NCBI GenBank assembly: GCA_023653785.1
Contig: JAMKCH010035823.1
Location: 62,001 to 126,000, forward strand
Source: Ophioderma brevispina
Taxonomy: Eukaryota > Echinodermata > Ophiuroidea > Amphilepidida > Ophiodermatidae
DNA length: 64,000 nt
Reading direction: 5' to 3'
The notes below the pieces were generated by a model. The model saw only the letters and a list, made by a program, of their open reading frames with translations, had not been told where the DNA came from and ran no database searches. A program made the position numbers and the translations under genes. Numbering within the stretch: position 1 is the first letter of the stretch; the number at the start of each line of letters is the position of its first letter. Positions 1 to 13,000 of this stretch are shown piece by piece.

Positions 1-230
1 TAAAGAATGTTGAGTTTGGATGGTACGAGCGAACAAACGTCCATTTGGTCGACCAATATTCATTTTATGCAGTACTCTATGGGATTACAAAATACGTTTT
101 TAGCTCTCACTTAAAAACGGATTGCAATATCGGCGCGACATTTTGACATTGGAGATTTTGGGGTTAAAGCCATTCACCAAGATGAAAAATTTATAGACTT
201 AAAGTGGGTCATCCCCCTTGAAAGAATTTT
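1..230 (+). repeat. Dispersed repeat family R1, copy 1 (partial)
   Basis: Shares an ordered set of short motifs (TCGACCAATATT, a CTATGGGATTACAAAAT-like stretch, AAAACGGATTG, AAGATGAAAAAT, then GGGTC next to CCCCCTTGAAA) with copies near 8150-8370 and 46530-46775 and a degraded piece near 60220-60340. The left edge is cut by the window. No coding potential was seen. The class of element is unknown. Confidence 0.6.
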
Positions 231-279
231 TAGCAATTTGTTTTCAGTTTGGCAGTAAAAAAATGATTTATTTCATCTA

Positions 280-638
280 CTACACTCTAAAAACAGTGTT
301 TAGAAAGTGAAGGCAAGGCGGTGTTTTAGAGGGTAAATGTTTAGCAATTAAACACTGTGTTTAGAAATTTAACACATGGTGTTTAGAAATTAAACGTTGT
401 TTAGAAATTAAACAGTTGGTGTTTAGATATTTGACATGTTTAGAGACTAAACGTTTAGAAGTGTTTAATCTCTAAACACGTCAAATATCTAAACACCAAC
501 TGTTTAATTTCTAAACAACAAATGTTTAATTTCTAAACACCATGTGTTTAATTTCTAAACACAAAGTGTTTAATTGCTAAACATTTACCATCTAAACACC
601 ACCTTGCTTCACTTTCTAAACACTGTTTTACAGTGTAG
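280..638. mobile_element. Foldback element built of GTTTAGA/TTAAACA motifs
   Basis: The two halves are near-perfect reverse complements around a centre near 455. The left end begins CTACACTCTAAAAACAGTG and the right end is its inverse with small changes. Inside, GTGTTTAGAAATTAAAC-type units recur, each itself partly palindromic. It has no ORF worth the name and would fold into one long hairpin. It looks like a non-autonomous foldback/MITE-type DNA element; superfamily not assigned. Confidence 0.8.
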
Positions 639-955
639 TGGGAGCAAACTTTTTAGAATAAGCTTAGAAGTATTTCAAAGCGAGACGTTACCTGGTATAT
701 GGCTTTTACAATATCGAGATATCGAACTTTTTACAGTGGAAAAAACATCCCCTTGCCTCCCCTTCCACCTCAACCCCTTATCTTTATATAAGGAATGCCA
801 CTCGCTTTTCTGGGCCACGATTACTTGAATTAACCGCGGATTAAGGGTTAAAGATCGTTGAAAACATCCTTACATCTCTATATAGCCTTTGCATCCTGAG
901 TGCTATTTCTAATATCTTATATTTTTAATATAATTTCTCTTTTTTTTCATTGAAG

Positions 956-1066
956 CTGAATGTGCTGATACCGATTCCAGGTGTGGAAATCCCTGGGTAT
1001 TTTTTGACTGTATTCTCAATGAACATATAGTACCACAACTTTGCCCCGTTCTGTGCTTCGAATGCA
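956..1066 (+). CDS. Exon: ShKT-like cysteine-rich domain
   Basis: A pyrimidine-rich tract and AG precede the exon and a strong GTAAGT donor follows it. In the phase shared with the downstream exons (two bases, 36 codons, one base) it reads as a compact domain with six cysteines: ECADTDSRC, then GNPWVFFDC, then a ten-residue gap to CPVLCFEC. The Cys-x-Asp start, the aromatic residues after the second Cys and the closing CxxxCxxC match the ShKT (ShK toxin-like) fold. That fold is also common in non-toxic secreted enzymes and matrix proteins, and here it is simply a module of a large protein. It lies about 6 kb upstream of the SRCR exons, so membership in the same gene rests on phase compatibility. 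It could be an exon of a different upstream gene. Confidence 0.65.
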
Positions 1067-4000
1067 GTAAGTGTATAATCGTTTCTCCATAATAACTTAA
1101 TGATTCATCTTGTCTTTTTCCTACACTGTTAAAAATGTTCATTTAAATAACGGCGTTTTGACTGCCTGCTGAGACTCACAACAGTTAAAATGACATTTTA
1201 TTACAGGTATTTGCACGTTTCGAGTCACTTTTTACAGTTATTTGCACGTTTTGAGTCCAGACTGACAGTTAAAATGCCGTTTTTAAGAACATTTTTAACA
1301 GTGTACCAACAACCGTTGGTAAGGTATCTTTATTGTAATAAAACTAGAATAACAAATGATATCAAAAGCGCAACAGATTAGAACCATGGTAAAGCTCGTT
1401 GGTTTCATTTACTAGCTGTGTTTTGTGTTCACTTTACGACCTATATAATCAATCACACATATTCCAATTTGATACGCCTCACCTTGCTTTTAATAAAAGC
1501 GTAGTTTGATATTTTAAAAAATCAATACTACTATAAAACGTTTCAAAGTTGCCATTCAATAACACCGTTTCGTAAACGTAGTATATCCTATGTATAGTCA
1601 GTACGGTATTAACGGTACACTAACGGTAAACCAATAAACACCTGATTGCATGAACCCTGGGTTTTTGTTTTCTTGCGTCCTGTTTTAACGCAACAATATT
1701 TTGGCCATTTTGTTTGTAATTGCCTAATTTTAGTTGCGCAACTTTTGATGAAACAAATTTGAAAACATGCACCTCATTTCCGAGCATATTAGCCGGGATC
1801 CACTTGGAACCCCCCCCCCCCCCCCCCCAATGCACCAACGGGACGGTCGGTGACGAAAATTATTCTCTGTATTATATGTGACATTTGGCAGGAAACAAAC
1901 TCTTTCTTTATTTATGGCCTTACACAAATACCCTAACCCTAAGGCCAAAAATAAAATAGAAATAATTTGTTGCATGTAGAACTTTGAATGGGTACATATG
2001 GAACTCTTGCCCTTTGGCCTTTGCTGATCACCCTTGCAGACTTATGCTACTATCAAACACAATGATACTAATTATAATGTGTAAATAACCTAAAATAGGT
2101 CCGAAATCCAAAATGGATGACATGTGCGTCACGTCAACGCCCGCCAGTATGCGCGAGCACCTGCAGGGCTTATGCTTTAAAATTCGCGCTCAATCAGACG
2201 TGATAAGGCTATTGATGCTGTAAATATATGGGCATATTCTTCGCACCTCTAACTTGTCAGTAGACCAGGTGCTAGCTTGTGTTGTAAACATTGATGTCAC
2301 CTCATCTATAGAAACGGATGGTAAAATACATTGTTTGGAAAAGTTCTCATAAAAATCCCTAAATGTATCAAGGGAGGAGGGCGGAAAGAAGGAAGAAAGT
2401 GGGTGAGAGGTGAAGCACACTGGACCAACATTTAATGATGTGCGATCATACGATTCTTCGAATTTTACAAACAACTCGACCTTCGCGGGACTCAGTCTTA
2501 CACCGCTTTGTCCCGCCCTCTTGCCCATAAAATCTTGTAAATAAATCGTCTCCACGGTATAGGCCGTATTCAATAGCCAGCCATGTTGGTGGACAAGATA
2601 GACGCATTCCGGTACTACAATACATTCACCTGTCAATCTCTGTGCAATCGCTAAACATGGATCGATTGACAGCTTAATTAATTGTAGTCCTGGAATGTAT
2701 GCATCTTGTCCACCAACATGTCTGGTGGCTGACGTCATATTGAATACGGTATATTACGAGGTTCTAGCTGGCATCTTGATCAAAGTCAAGAACAAAAAAA
2801 TAAGAAAAACACAAAAGCCACTAGAGCTGAATTGTACTCAATGAGCACGGAAATTAACTGTTGAGTATATGACCACTAGATAATTACCAAATCAAATTAT
2901 GTGTACAACCTTTTGGCACTGTCCACAGGCGACGCATGTGCTCAAGTGTCACGATCAGTGCACCTTATTTATAGCAGATGAACGAGTTCTTAGATTTGTC
3001 CAAAATGACCATACTGACTTCTAGATGACCGCTGACCACTAACTTTGTACAACCCATATGAAGATTGGGTTAGTGGTTCTCCTGACCAAGCCCTATTTTT
3101 GAAGACAGTTAGTTGATTTTGGCATTAATGACCCCAATGAGCCCTTTTTTGCCATCTTAGATAGTGTCATAATGGATGGGCATCCAACATTTTATCGTGG
3201 TGGCTACCCCCGGTGGATACCGGCGTAGCTAATTCTTATTTTTTATTCTTATTTAGAATTGTGTAATTTTTGCTTTTTATCGACATAATTTATTTGTCAA
3301 AAATATTGTTACATCATTCTTTTTAGTCATTTAAATAATTGTACCCCTCTTGAAAACAACTTTTCATTCCAAGGAACCAAAAACATCGCGTGCTGATCGT
3401 CACGTTGCGCAATTTACATTTGCGTACAACCTCGACATGCACGACGCAGTATAAACGCGCCGTTTTCACGTGTCATATATTCGACTACACTGTGTAATTG
3501 CTGCACGCACTATTACCTATTATCTTGTTTTTAGGAGTCCAAGTGTGTGAAAATATCGGATCCAAAACATGATAATGATAAAATTGGATGATTTACGCCC
3601 AATATTAATTGGTCTCGCTATGAGTTTTAAAATATTGGGCTCGACTGCGTCTCGCCCAATATTTTTGCAACTCATAGCTCGACCAATTAGTTTGGGCTTA
3701 ATCGATCCAATTTTATATCAGTAATGGATGGACGGGGCTTTGACCTAAACCAATCAAATTTCTTGTTAACATGATAAACAACGCCCACTGAATAAGAATG
3801 ATCCAAAATTCGGTGTACACTCCATAAGCACTGGTCATAGGCGATTTATGTGCATGACGGACATGTGCAAGGTCGAAATTACAATACTGACCACACTGTT
3901 AAAAATAAACTTGTAAAAAAACAGGCATTTGACTGGCAGCTGGGACTCACTACATGCAGAACGTAAAATAACTGGAGCCCTAAAAATACGAAACCATTGC

Positions 4001-7000
4001 AGGCAACGTAAAATAACGGCGTAAAATCTCAGCTTCAACGTTATTGTTGGGTTTGACTTGTCTAAACAATATTAAGAATTAAAACGTTATTACAATCCTC
4101 TGGCCAAATGTTCACGTTGTAGCTATGGCATCATACAAACGTTGTATTTACGTTACCACGTGGTTGTAAAAAAGTTATATTTCAGGCAAACAATTTTGAG
4201 AAAAAAGGCAATAAACAAAGGGAAAACGTGATTGAAGAAATAAAGATTTAAACCAGTTTATACAGTAATGTACATATTTTAATGTCACCAATTACGTAAT
4301 CATCATATGAATAAACTTATACATGTACCTTACATAGATTCGAACCAGGGCCTTAAGATTACAAGTCCTAAACCTTATCCACTACACAACACGACTTTAC
4401 TGATAGCAGATGCTAAAATTAATATATATGTGTGTGTGTATATTTTTTTTCAAATTAAACTAAATATAATACAAAAAGGAGGAAAAGAGTTTTTTAAACT
4501 ATTTTTAAAAATGATAGGGAAAATAAGATTTTGCATTTTAAACTAAATATAATACAAAAAGGAGGAAAAGAGTTTTTTAGACTATTTTTAAAAATGATAG
4601 GGAAAATAAGATTTTGCATTATTAATGACGTTACTTACGACGTTATTTAACACATTTTGTAGGTAAAACGATTTTCATAGTTCATATTCTTACATTAAAA
4701 ACAAGTAAGTTACAATAGAACGTAATATTACGGAAAATATTATAACGGTCAGCGTATAAATACTACCTTTTTTCAAAATGTGTAGTATTATTTTTTTAGC
4801 CACTGTTTATTTACATTTTTCTGCTTCCAGATTGTAACTCTATGTTAGGTATAGGTACTAAAGCGTGAAGATTATTGAATAATTGTGGTTTACCGTAATT
4901 TAAAAGGTAAAGTCTGGTAAAATTAGGAAAATTTTTAACAGTGCACTAGGTGACCAATGAAGAATAATTTTTACGGGGAGTACCAAAGGACATCGCCGGA
5001 TAAGGAATGAAGGGCGCCCTCTATATTTTTCATGAGAACAGATGAATTTGAAACATTCCACATTATAAAGCGACATATTCAAAGTTTACCTTTTCGTGGT
5101 TTTCAAAAAAAATTACTTTACATAAATTCTAAAAAAGTCGTTTTTATTTAAAATTAGAATACAGGCTTCAATGGGTAATTAAAATTTAAAAATATGAACC
5201 CTTTCCCCTCCAAGAACCACAACGCCGCTTTGCGAGGATGTGCGTTATATTAATTAGCAACATATATGTGAGTGGCATTCTGGTTCTTGAGGGGGAAAGA
5301 CCCCATTTTTGTATTTTTGTTTTCTGGGGGCCTGAACACTAAACGGAATTGCCAAAATCAACAACAACAACACATATCATATACCAGAGTATGAGGTAAG
5401 GCATGCTAATCTACCAAGGGCTCAGTTCAGTAGCCTTGGATGGGCACTGTACAACCGCTGACCAGCAGGTTCTGGGTATCATAAATCATACTAAAATGCA
5501 GGGGGTGTATTTGCTCAATATACTGGTGAATGAAAGCTATTGAACTGCGCAATGAGAATTGAGATTTTAATAGTGAGCTTGCTCATGATATAGACCGTAT
5601 TCAATATGACGTCAGCCACCAGACATGTTGGTGGACAAGATGCATACATTCCAGGACTACAATACATTAAGCTGTCAATCGATCCATGTTTAGCGATTGC
5701 ACAGGGATCATTGACAGGTGAATGTATTATAGTACTGGAATGCATCTATCTTGTCCACCAACATGGCTGGCTATTGAATACGGTCTATAAATAGCGCGGC
5801 CATGGGCCATTAAGATGCGGACCATTGTGTTGCACAATAGAATTTGCTTGGTGTGAAGACGATTATATAATCAAATCTTAGCACTCATTGCACTACATCA
5901 GCATTCAGCTAATAGTTATTTGGGCATTTTTATAAAGGGCTGCCTCGTGTAGCTTCTTTGTAGCTTTTGAAGGACAAAAGATCTATCTAGTAATAATTTA
6001 CAATATCCATAACAAAGGGCAGCTATGCAATATCTTCCTGTTTCTTCATTTAAATCATAACTGGTCGTTGCAATGGAGGCATGCTCTGAGCTTTGCTTTT
6101 TCCAGAGAGCATGCCCTGAAGTTTCTCAGACTTTTCTCATTTTTTCTTGCATACATGATAAAGTAGTTGTAAAACACCAAGTCAAAATTGAAGATGAACT
6201 ATAACTATGATGATTATAGAGGGCCTCCTCCATTTCTTATCCGGCGATGTCCTTTTAAATGTCAAAAAGAGGGAAAAAAGAAAACATTTTGAAGCTTATA
6301 ACCTATAGCAATATTACAATACCATTATCTCCAAAAATGACAACACGTTAGAACCGTGTAATACTAACTCTTTAATCGTCTAGTATTCCTGCCACTGACC
6401 TCTATAGATGGATAGCGGGTCTGAGTCGCCGAGTATCACAACAGGAAGTTGCTTTTCTACCTTGGTAATATGGCGGGAAACAATGCATACACCTTGTCAA
6501 AGTTAAAGGAATTTTATATAACAATAGAACATCTGTGTGGAATATGTGCACCAGCAGGTGTATGCATTGTTTCCCGCCATATTACCAAGGTAGAAAAGCA
6601 ACTTCCTCTTGTGACACTCGGCGACCATTCAACTGTGCGGCAGCCCGCTATCCATGTGTAGAGGTCAGTGATTTTACACAAAAACATAGTTGCCTTTCCT
6701 TTAGCAACCTTTTCTCTTTGATAACAATTTACATGATATGGATATCAATGATGAGGATGAAGAGGAGAAGCATGTGAATGATGGATGATGGTGGGGTGGT
6801 AGTGGTGGTGGTAGTAGTTGTGGTGGTGGTGATGGTGGTGGTTGTGGTGGTGGTGGTGGTGGTAGTGATGGCGACGGCGGCGGCGTTGGTAGTGCCGGTA
6901 ATGACTCCTGTTTTTTTTTTTGATATTCACAATTATATATCTCATTTTTTAATGCAACAGTTCTAGAAGATCCAGCAGGCGACTGCTGTAAGTACATTTT

Positions 7001-10000
7001 TCTTGCCTCAAATGATGTAGAGCAAATTTTCAATGCCAAAAAACAAAATCTATGTTAATCACCTTTTGAAAACTGATAGGGTGTATTAAAATAGTGACTT
7101 TAATGTTGAATGACTGTTATATTGTACTTTCATAGCTGCCTCATCTCGACCAATCAGACTGGTGGATGGTTCAGCCGCCCACGAGGGTCGACTTGAAGTG
7201 CAACTCATGACAAACACATGGGGAACAGTTTGCAACGCAAACTTTGAAAAAACTGCTGCGCAGGTATTGTTTTACATTCACGTTTGGTTCTAGAGAAAAC
7301 TTACAAGCTTTAATTCTAATAGTCGATTTCATCACATACGGTCGATTCATCGCATTCTATCAAGGGGGGGGGACTGTGCCTTATTTTTAGTTTGTTGTGA
7401 TCCCCGGTCTCTGTACACGATGTGCTATAGTGCCCTCTACTTGAGGACTGTAAAGCAAGCCCTTATAGGAAATATTTTATTTTTTCCCTTAATTTTCCAT
7501 GATAAATCTTTCGTATCTAGTAACTATCCTGGGAATGGATTGGACAATGAAGATGAAATTGCTGGAGTAATACAGTCAGGCCGCCTTGTTTATGGATTTG
7601 CGGTCAACAAAATGATATACTACAGTCTGACGGTATTATTTTGTGCTATACTGTCGGGCGTTCGCGTCGTGTTTAAAAGTGTTTGTTTGGCATTTACCGA
7701 TAATGTTTGGACGAGCAGTTATTTCGCGTACGTACATCTCCCCCTTACGCTGATAACATACGTTGACACATTATGCTTGCGAAAGTGTATGTAAAACCAC
7801 TTTCTCTCAAACCGTTAATTCAATATTCCTAAGATACGTATGACTTTTCCTTGCATCGGTCAGCTCCCTGGATTATTTATCATGTATATTTTAATTTCAA
7901 GCACGACACATGAATATAATTTGGACCATTTCATTCTAACTTGTTTGTAGTTTTTGCAACATATCAATAGGAGTGTAGGAAACGGAATTAGAAATTGTGA
8001 CATCTTTGGTAGGTTTGTATAGCCTCATGGTTCATGACCCTATCACTAATAGCCACTTCACGAAGACCCCCGATTGTAAAGGAAGTGGTGAAATTTTGGA
8101 GTCTGAAGAAAAGCACTATCTTCCTCATTTAAACTGTATCGTAGGGCTAAACTGTTTGCTTTAAATGTTATGAGCGAAAACGTGTCCCATTTCGGTCGAC
8201 CAATATTACTTTCACACAGTATTCCATGGGATTACAAAATCATGTTTATAGCCTACATTTCAAAACGGATTGAGGAATTGGCAAGACACTTTACAGGTAG
8301 GGTTAGTTGTCACGGTCATTCAATCAAGATGAAAAATGTATTTGTTTAAATCGGGTCGCTCCCCTTTGAAAACGGTGCCCCTAGTGACTACGTCTTTATC
8401 TGTCGGATTGCTTGTTTTTTTTCACATTGTAACAGGTCGTTTGCAGACAACTGGGATTTGAAGGGGGTTTAGATCCTTTGACAGGCGGTGAATTCGGCAC
8501 TGGCACACTCTCAATCACAATGTTCGAGGTTGACTGCAATGGAGACGAAGAATATCTGGCAAGTTGTTCCTACAATACCGAACTCCTCTCGGGCTCCTGC
8601 GAACATCAGACAAACGATGTCGTAGGTATCAGATGCGGATGGGGTAAGTATATCGTTTGATTCCTTGCTGTTTCTCGTTGACCTCGATTGAAACAGAACG
8701 TAATTTCTTCAATGCTGAATAGCTAACCCGTTTTAGTAATCATTGGGCCCTTTTAGAACACATATTAACAGCTTTTTCATTGCACATATGTGGAAACAAG
8801 GACGTGTTAATTTATGTTCCCTTTTTCTCCAAATTTGAAAATGTTTTGCCCCTAATGTTTAGGTTCTTTAGTGGAATTCCAAATTTTAGTGGTTAATTGT
8901 TATTGTCTTATGACTCTGCATGTGTGGTATGAATTTCGTGCAAAAATGAATTCATGAAAGTGGTCCCCCCGGTCCACTGCCAACGGAAGTAGAAAGACCT
9001 TGTCTACGTAAGTGTTAAACGGTCACTAATTCGTTAATGTTGTCCAAACGTTTTTGTCCAAACGCTTAAGAAAGTGGACGCTATAGCTCACACTTTGGCA
9101 CAAAATTATGTCATCGGCTAAAAATTGTAGCTTAATTAAACCATTTGAATGATCTTTAACTTTTTCCTTCAGCCGAATGGGGCGAGTGGGGAGCGTGGTC
9201 GGCTTGCGGCGCCGTCACTCCAGGAATGATTACACGCCAAAGGGTGTGTGATGACAACGACGTAACAGACACCGTTGATTGTGAAGGCACCCCAGAATCT
9301 GAATCGATGCCTTGTGCAGATGGTATATTTCCAAAGAATACTTTTAAGTACAAAACTCAAACTCTGTCAATTTTAATAATACTTTAATTTGAAGCTTCAG
9401 GCCTTGTAATATGAAACAAAACAAAAATGTTTCCCGCTTTTTTACCCTTTCGATCTTAAAAGTTAAAGAGGGTTGAATAAAGCGCAAGTTAAACATTTTA
9501 GATAAGCTTGATAAAACTGATATTTGACAGGTTTAGAACATTTTAAAACATAATGGCAAATTATGTGTGTGTGTTTGCAGTATTAGCTATAATTCCATGA
9601 TGATGATGATGATGATTACTATTGTTATTATTATTATTATTATTATTTGTTTTAACTTTTTTAAACAGATACGGTAGCTCCAGTACTGACACTACCCGGT
9701 AATATAATACGAAATACTGATAGTGGACAGGCAACTGCTACGGTAACCTGGACAGTTACTGCAACTGATAACTCAGGTGAAACACCAACTTTAACATCAA
9801 GCCATAACTCTGGGGATGCCTTCCCTATTGGTGAAACTACAGTAACATATACAGCAACGGATGGATCTGACAATACCGCTGAAGGATCATTTACTATCAC
9901 GGTACAAGGTAAGATATTGCTTTATTCTTGTATTTATGACATTATAGCAAGTACATTTCGTGTCACCGGAGGAACAGCGTCGATTAGTTGGAAGAGGGGG

Positions 10001-13000
10001 TGAATATGTGGCCCGATTCACCTGTTTCATGACCAAACTAAGATAATCTGGACTTTCATGTTTATATAGAGAGCGTCACTATTGTGTTCCTTCATATCCA
10101 AAACACGGCACTCACAAGCCAGAAACATTTACTAGTACATTGAATACCATTAAAGCAAGAATGTTTTAAATGCATTAACGTTGACTTGAATGACTTGAAT
10201 GATTTCATTAAGCACAGATTTGTTTTTTCTCTGCTATCGGACTACATGTTTCAATAGCTTTAGCGTGGAATTTTAATTTCCTGCACATCCCCTCACTCAA
10301 CTGCACATCCCCTCACTTAATGCCATTACCTTCGGAAAATTACTAGAGGTGACACGATGGGTTGAATCTACTATAACAAGCTAGGCTCTATATGAATTAT
10401 ACATTTACGATGAGAAGCTAGCTCTCTGCCTTTTCCTCTTTCTCCTCCTTCATGTTCCTGATCTTCTATCTTTCTTTTCATTATTCCTTTTTCTTTCTTG
10501 TTTTCTTTATTTTTCTCATCCTTTCTTTGTCTTTCTTTCTGTCTTTCTATCTTTCTTTCATTCTTTCTTTCTTTCTCCTCCTTCTTGTTCCTGATCTTCT
10601 TTCTTTCTTTCTTTCTTTGTTCTTTCTCTCTTTCTTTCTTTCTTTTTTCATTCTTTCCCCCTTTCTTTCATTCTTTCTTTCTTTCTTTCTTTCTTTTTTC
10701 TTCCTTACTTTCTTTTTTTCTTGCTTGCTTTCTTTATTTCCTCCTTTTTTCCTTTACTTTCCAATCATAAAAACAACAATTCAATTAATTTCTTTCAGAC
10801 ATGGAAGATCCAGTAATAACAGTACCCAATAATATAATACGAAATACTGCTGATGGAATGGCAACGGCTACCGTAACGTGGACAGTAACAGCAACGGATA
10901 ACTCAAATGATACACCAACTTTGACATCAGATTATAACTCTGGTGATAGCTTCCCTATTGGTGTAACCACAGTGACATATACAGCAACGGATTCATCTGA
11001 CAATACTGCTGAAGAATCGTTTACTATCACAATAAGAGGTGAGATAAACCAAATCGACTTTACTATCATTATTATATTATTGTTTGTATTATTGTTTTAT
11101 TCTTAAACCCAACTCGCACTAGTGTTAAAAGATCGCTTATTATTACAGTTCATGGTGAATACAGATATCTACTTTATTAGTAGTAGTAGAGTGTACATGT
11201 TTGAGACGAAATATTGCAATAGTCTCAAGCATGTCGTGTATCCATTCCCTTTAACAACCTATCCCTCTTCTTACGAAAAACAACATAAAAAACAAGCAAA
11301 CGAGCAAAAAAAACAAGCTAAAAACGGTCGAACTGCTTCAGCTAATTGTAAGACGATTCTATGTTTTAAATAAAAGAACTCCGGAAGGTAGTGGATTCTG
11401 AGGTCGGGCGGTGCAACCCCGAGGTTTTTTCTGCTATAAAAAAAAACAAACAGACAAAACTTACTCTGTAAACCAAATAGTTATTTCCTTCCATAAAAAG
11501 CAAAAACAAATAAAATTGAAAATCCCGTGTTTGTAAAATGTTGGTTTAAAATTGAAAATCGTCCTATTTTTTTCTTTGTTGGTCAGACGGGAGGGGGAGG
11601 TTCAAACCTATTTGCTTTCAAGAGAAGTAGGCCATCCGCACCTATATTGCTACAAAAATGTACCACTATTTCTAACAAACTATTCCTTACAAAACACGTT
11701 GGTTAGGGGAGGTTTATAATATATATGCAGTAATTCAGAGAACAAAAAGATAGTGATACAAAACACAAGATTATCCTCAGTAATTAAAAAAAAAACATAA
11801 TAGTTCAAAAGAGTATATCCGTGTCTTGTAGCAACATCACGTGCCTAGATAGAGGGTGCAGAATGGAATATGCATGTCGGACAAGAGAGTTGTTTTCTGT
11901 ACAAGGAGCTCGCGCGAGTCTAGCCTTATTTGTGTGACTTCTGGTTGGGCATGACTTACTGAAAGACTAGTCATTTAAAAAAATATTTTTACAGCACTAT
12001 TGTTTTTGTATTACAGTTTTTATAAATATATGAATGAAAAAAAGAATATCATGAAGATTGGTTCCTATGATCTTTTTTCAGACATGGAAGATCCGGTGTT
12101 GACACTACCTTCTAATATAGTTCGAAACACTGGTAGTGGGATGTCAACAGTTAGCGTAACGTGGACAGTTACTGCTAATGATAACTCAGGTGTTACACCA
12201 ACATTGACATCAAACTATGACTCTGGAGATAGCTTCCCTATTGGTGTAACAACAGTGACGTACACTGCAACGGATTCATCTGGCAATACTGATGTAGGAT
12301 CGTTTACCGTTACAATCCAAGGTAAATGTGAAAAATCTATGGCTGGTATACTGAAAGGGAGACTAAATTTAAACCTGGGTTTAAACCAGGGTTAGTCCTA
12401 CATGAGAGGACCTTCTTTCCTTTTTAACATACTCTAAAAATGTGCTGTACGGGTGAGAAAATTCCTCATGGACGGGCCGGAATGGCCCATCAACGGGGAA
12501 TTTTCTGACCTTTTCATTTAACTTTTGCAGTATTTTCAAAGGAAAAAGTCCATTCATGTAGGACTAACCCTGGTTTAAACCTAGGTCTAAAGTTAGACTC
12601 CCTTTCAGAATACCAGGCTAAATCATCATCATTATTATTATCAGTCGTAGTAGTAGTGGCGGTGTTTTTAGTGGTTTTTTACAGTATTATTATTGTGGTA
12701 CAAGTATATAATATATATAGTATACGGTATTAGCCTTTGGTGCTGAGGGTCCCCGGTTCAATTCCCGGCGAGACCACTTTCAGGAATTTAATCAGGTACT
12801 ACATACTGGATTGAATCTGTGCAAGAGCTATTGATTGAAATTTGAATTCGCTATGGTCCAGTTGGACTTGGGCAAATGAACCATGATAATACCCCGACCT
12901 TCGGAGGGGACGTTAAGCCGTCGGTCCCATGTACAGAGAGACATACCTGTGCATGCACATCACAGTCGAAAAGAGTAGATGATAACCCCTGGCTGTCCCA

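Noticed and set aside
956..1066. A venom-toxin gene
   Set aside because: The ShKT fold is a common extracellular module; the exon is an internal, phase-1 part of a large modular protein.
1931..1945. CCCTAACCCTAA, telomere-like
   Set aside because: Only two units in ordinary intron sequence; no array.
2190..2738. 182-codon minus-strand open frame
   Set aside because: Its first third is the MITE at 2560-2752; the rest matches no family I recognise and has no splice or start context.
6701..7039. Poly-Pro/His (minus) and poly-Val (plus) frames
   Set aside because: Products of the GTG microsatellite.
8478..8660. Start codon at an internal Met of the SRCR exon or at MEDP of type A HYR exons
   Set aside because: The frames continue upstream to AG acceptors in the common phase; these are internal residues.
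9661..9900. Minus-strand frames opposite HYR exons (also 27089-27409, 54027-54266, 63148-63363 and others)
   Set aside because: Antisense shadows of conserved HYR exons; repetitive composition, no splice logic.
10452..10832. Phe/Leu/Ser-rich frames resembling a membrane protein
   Set aside because: Translation of a (CTTT)n tract.
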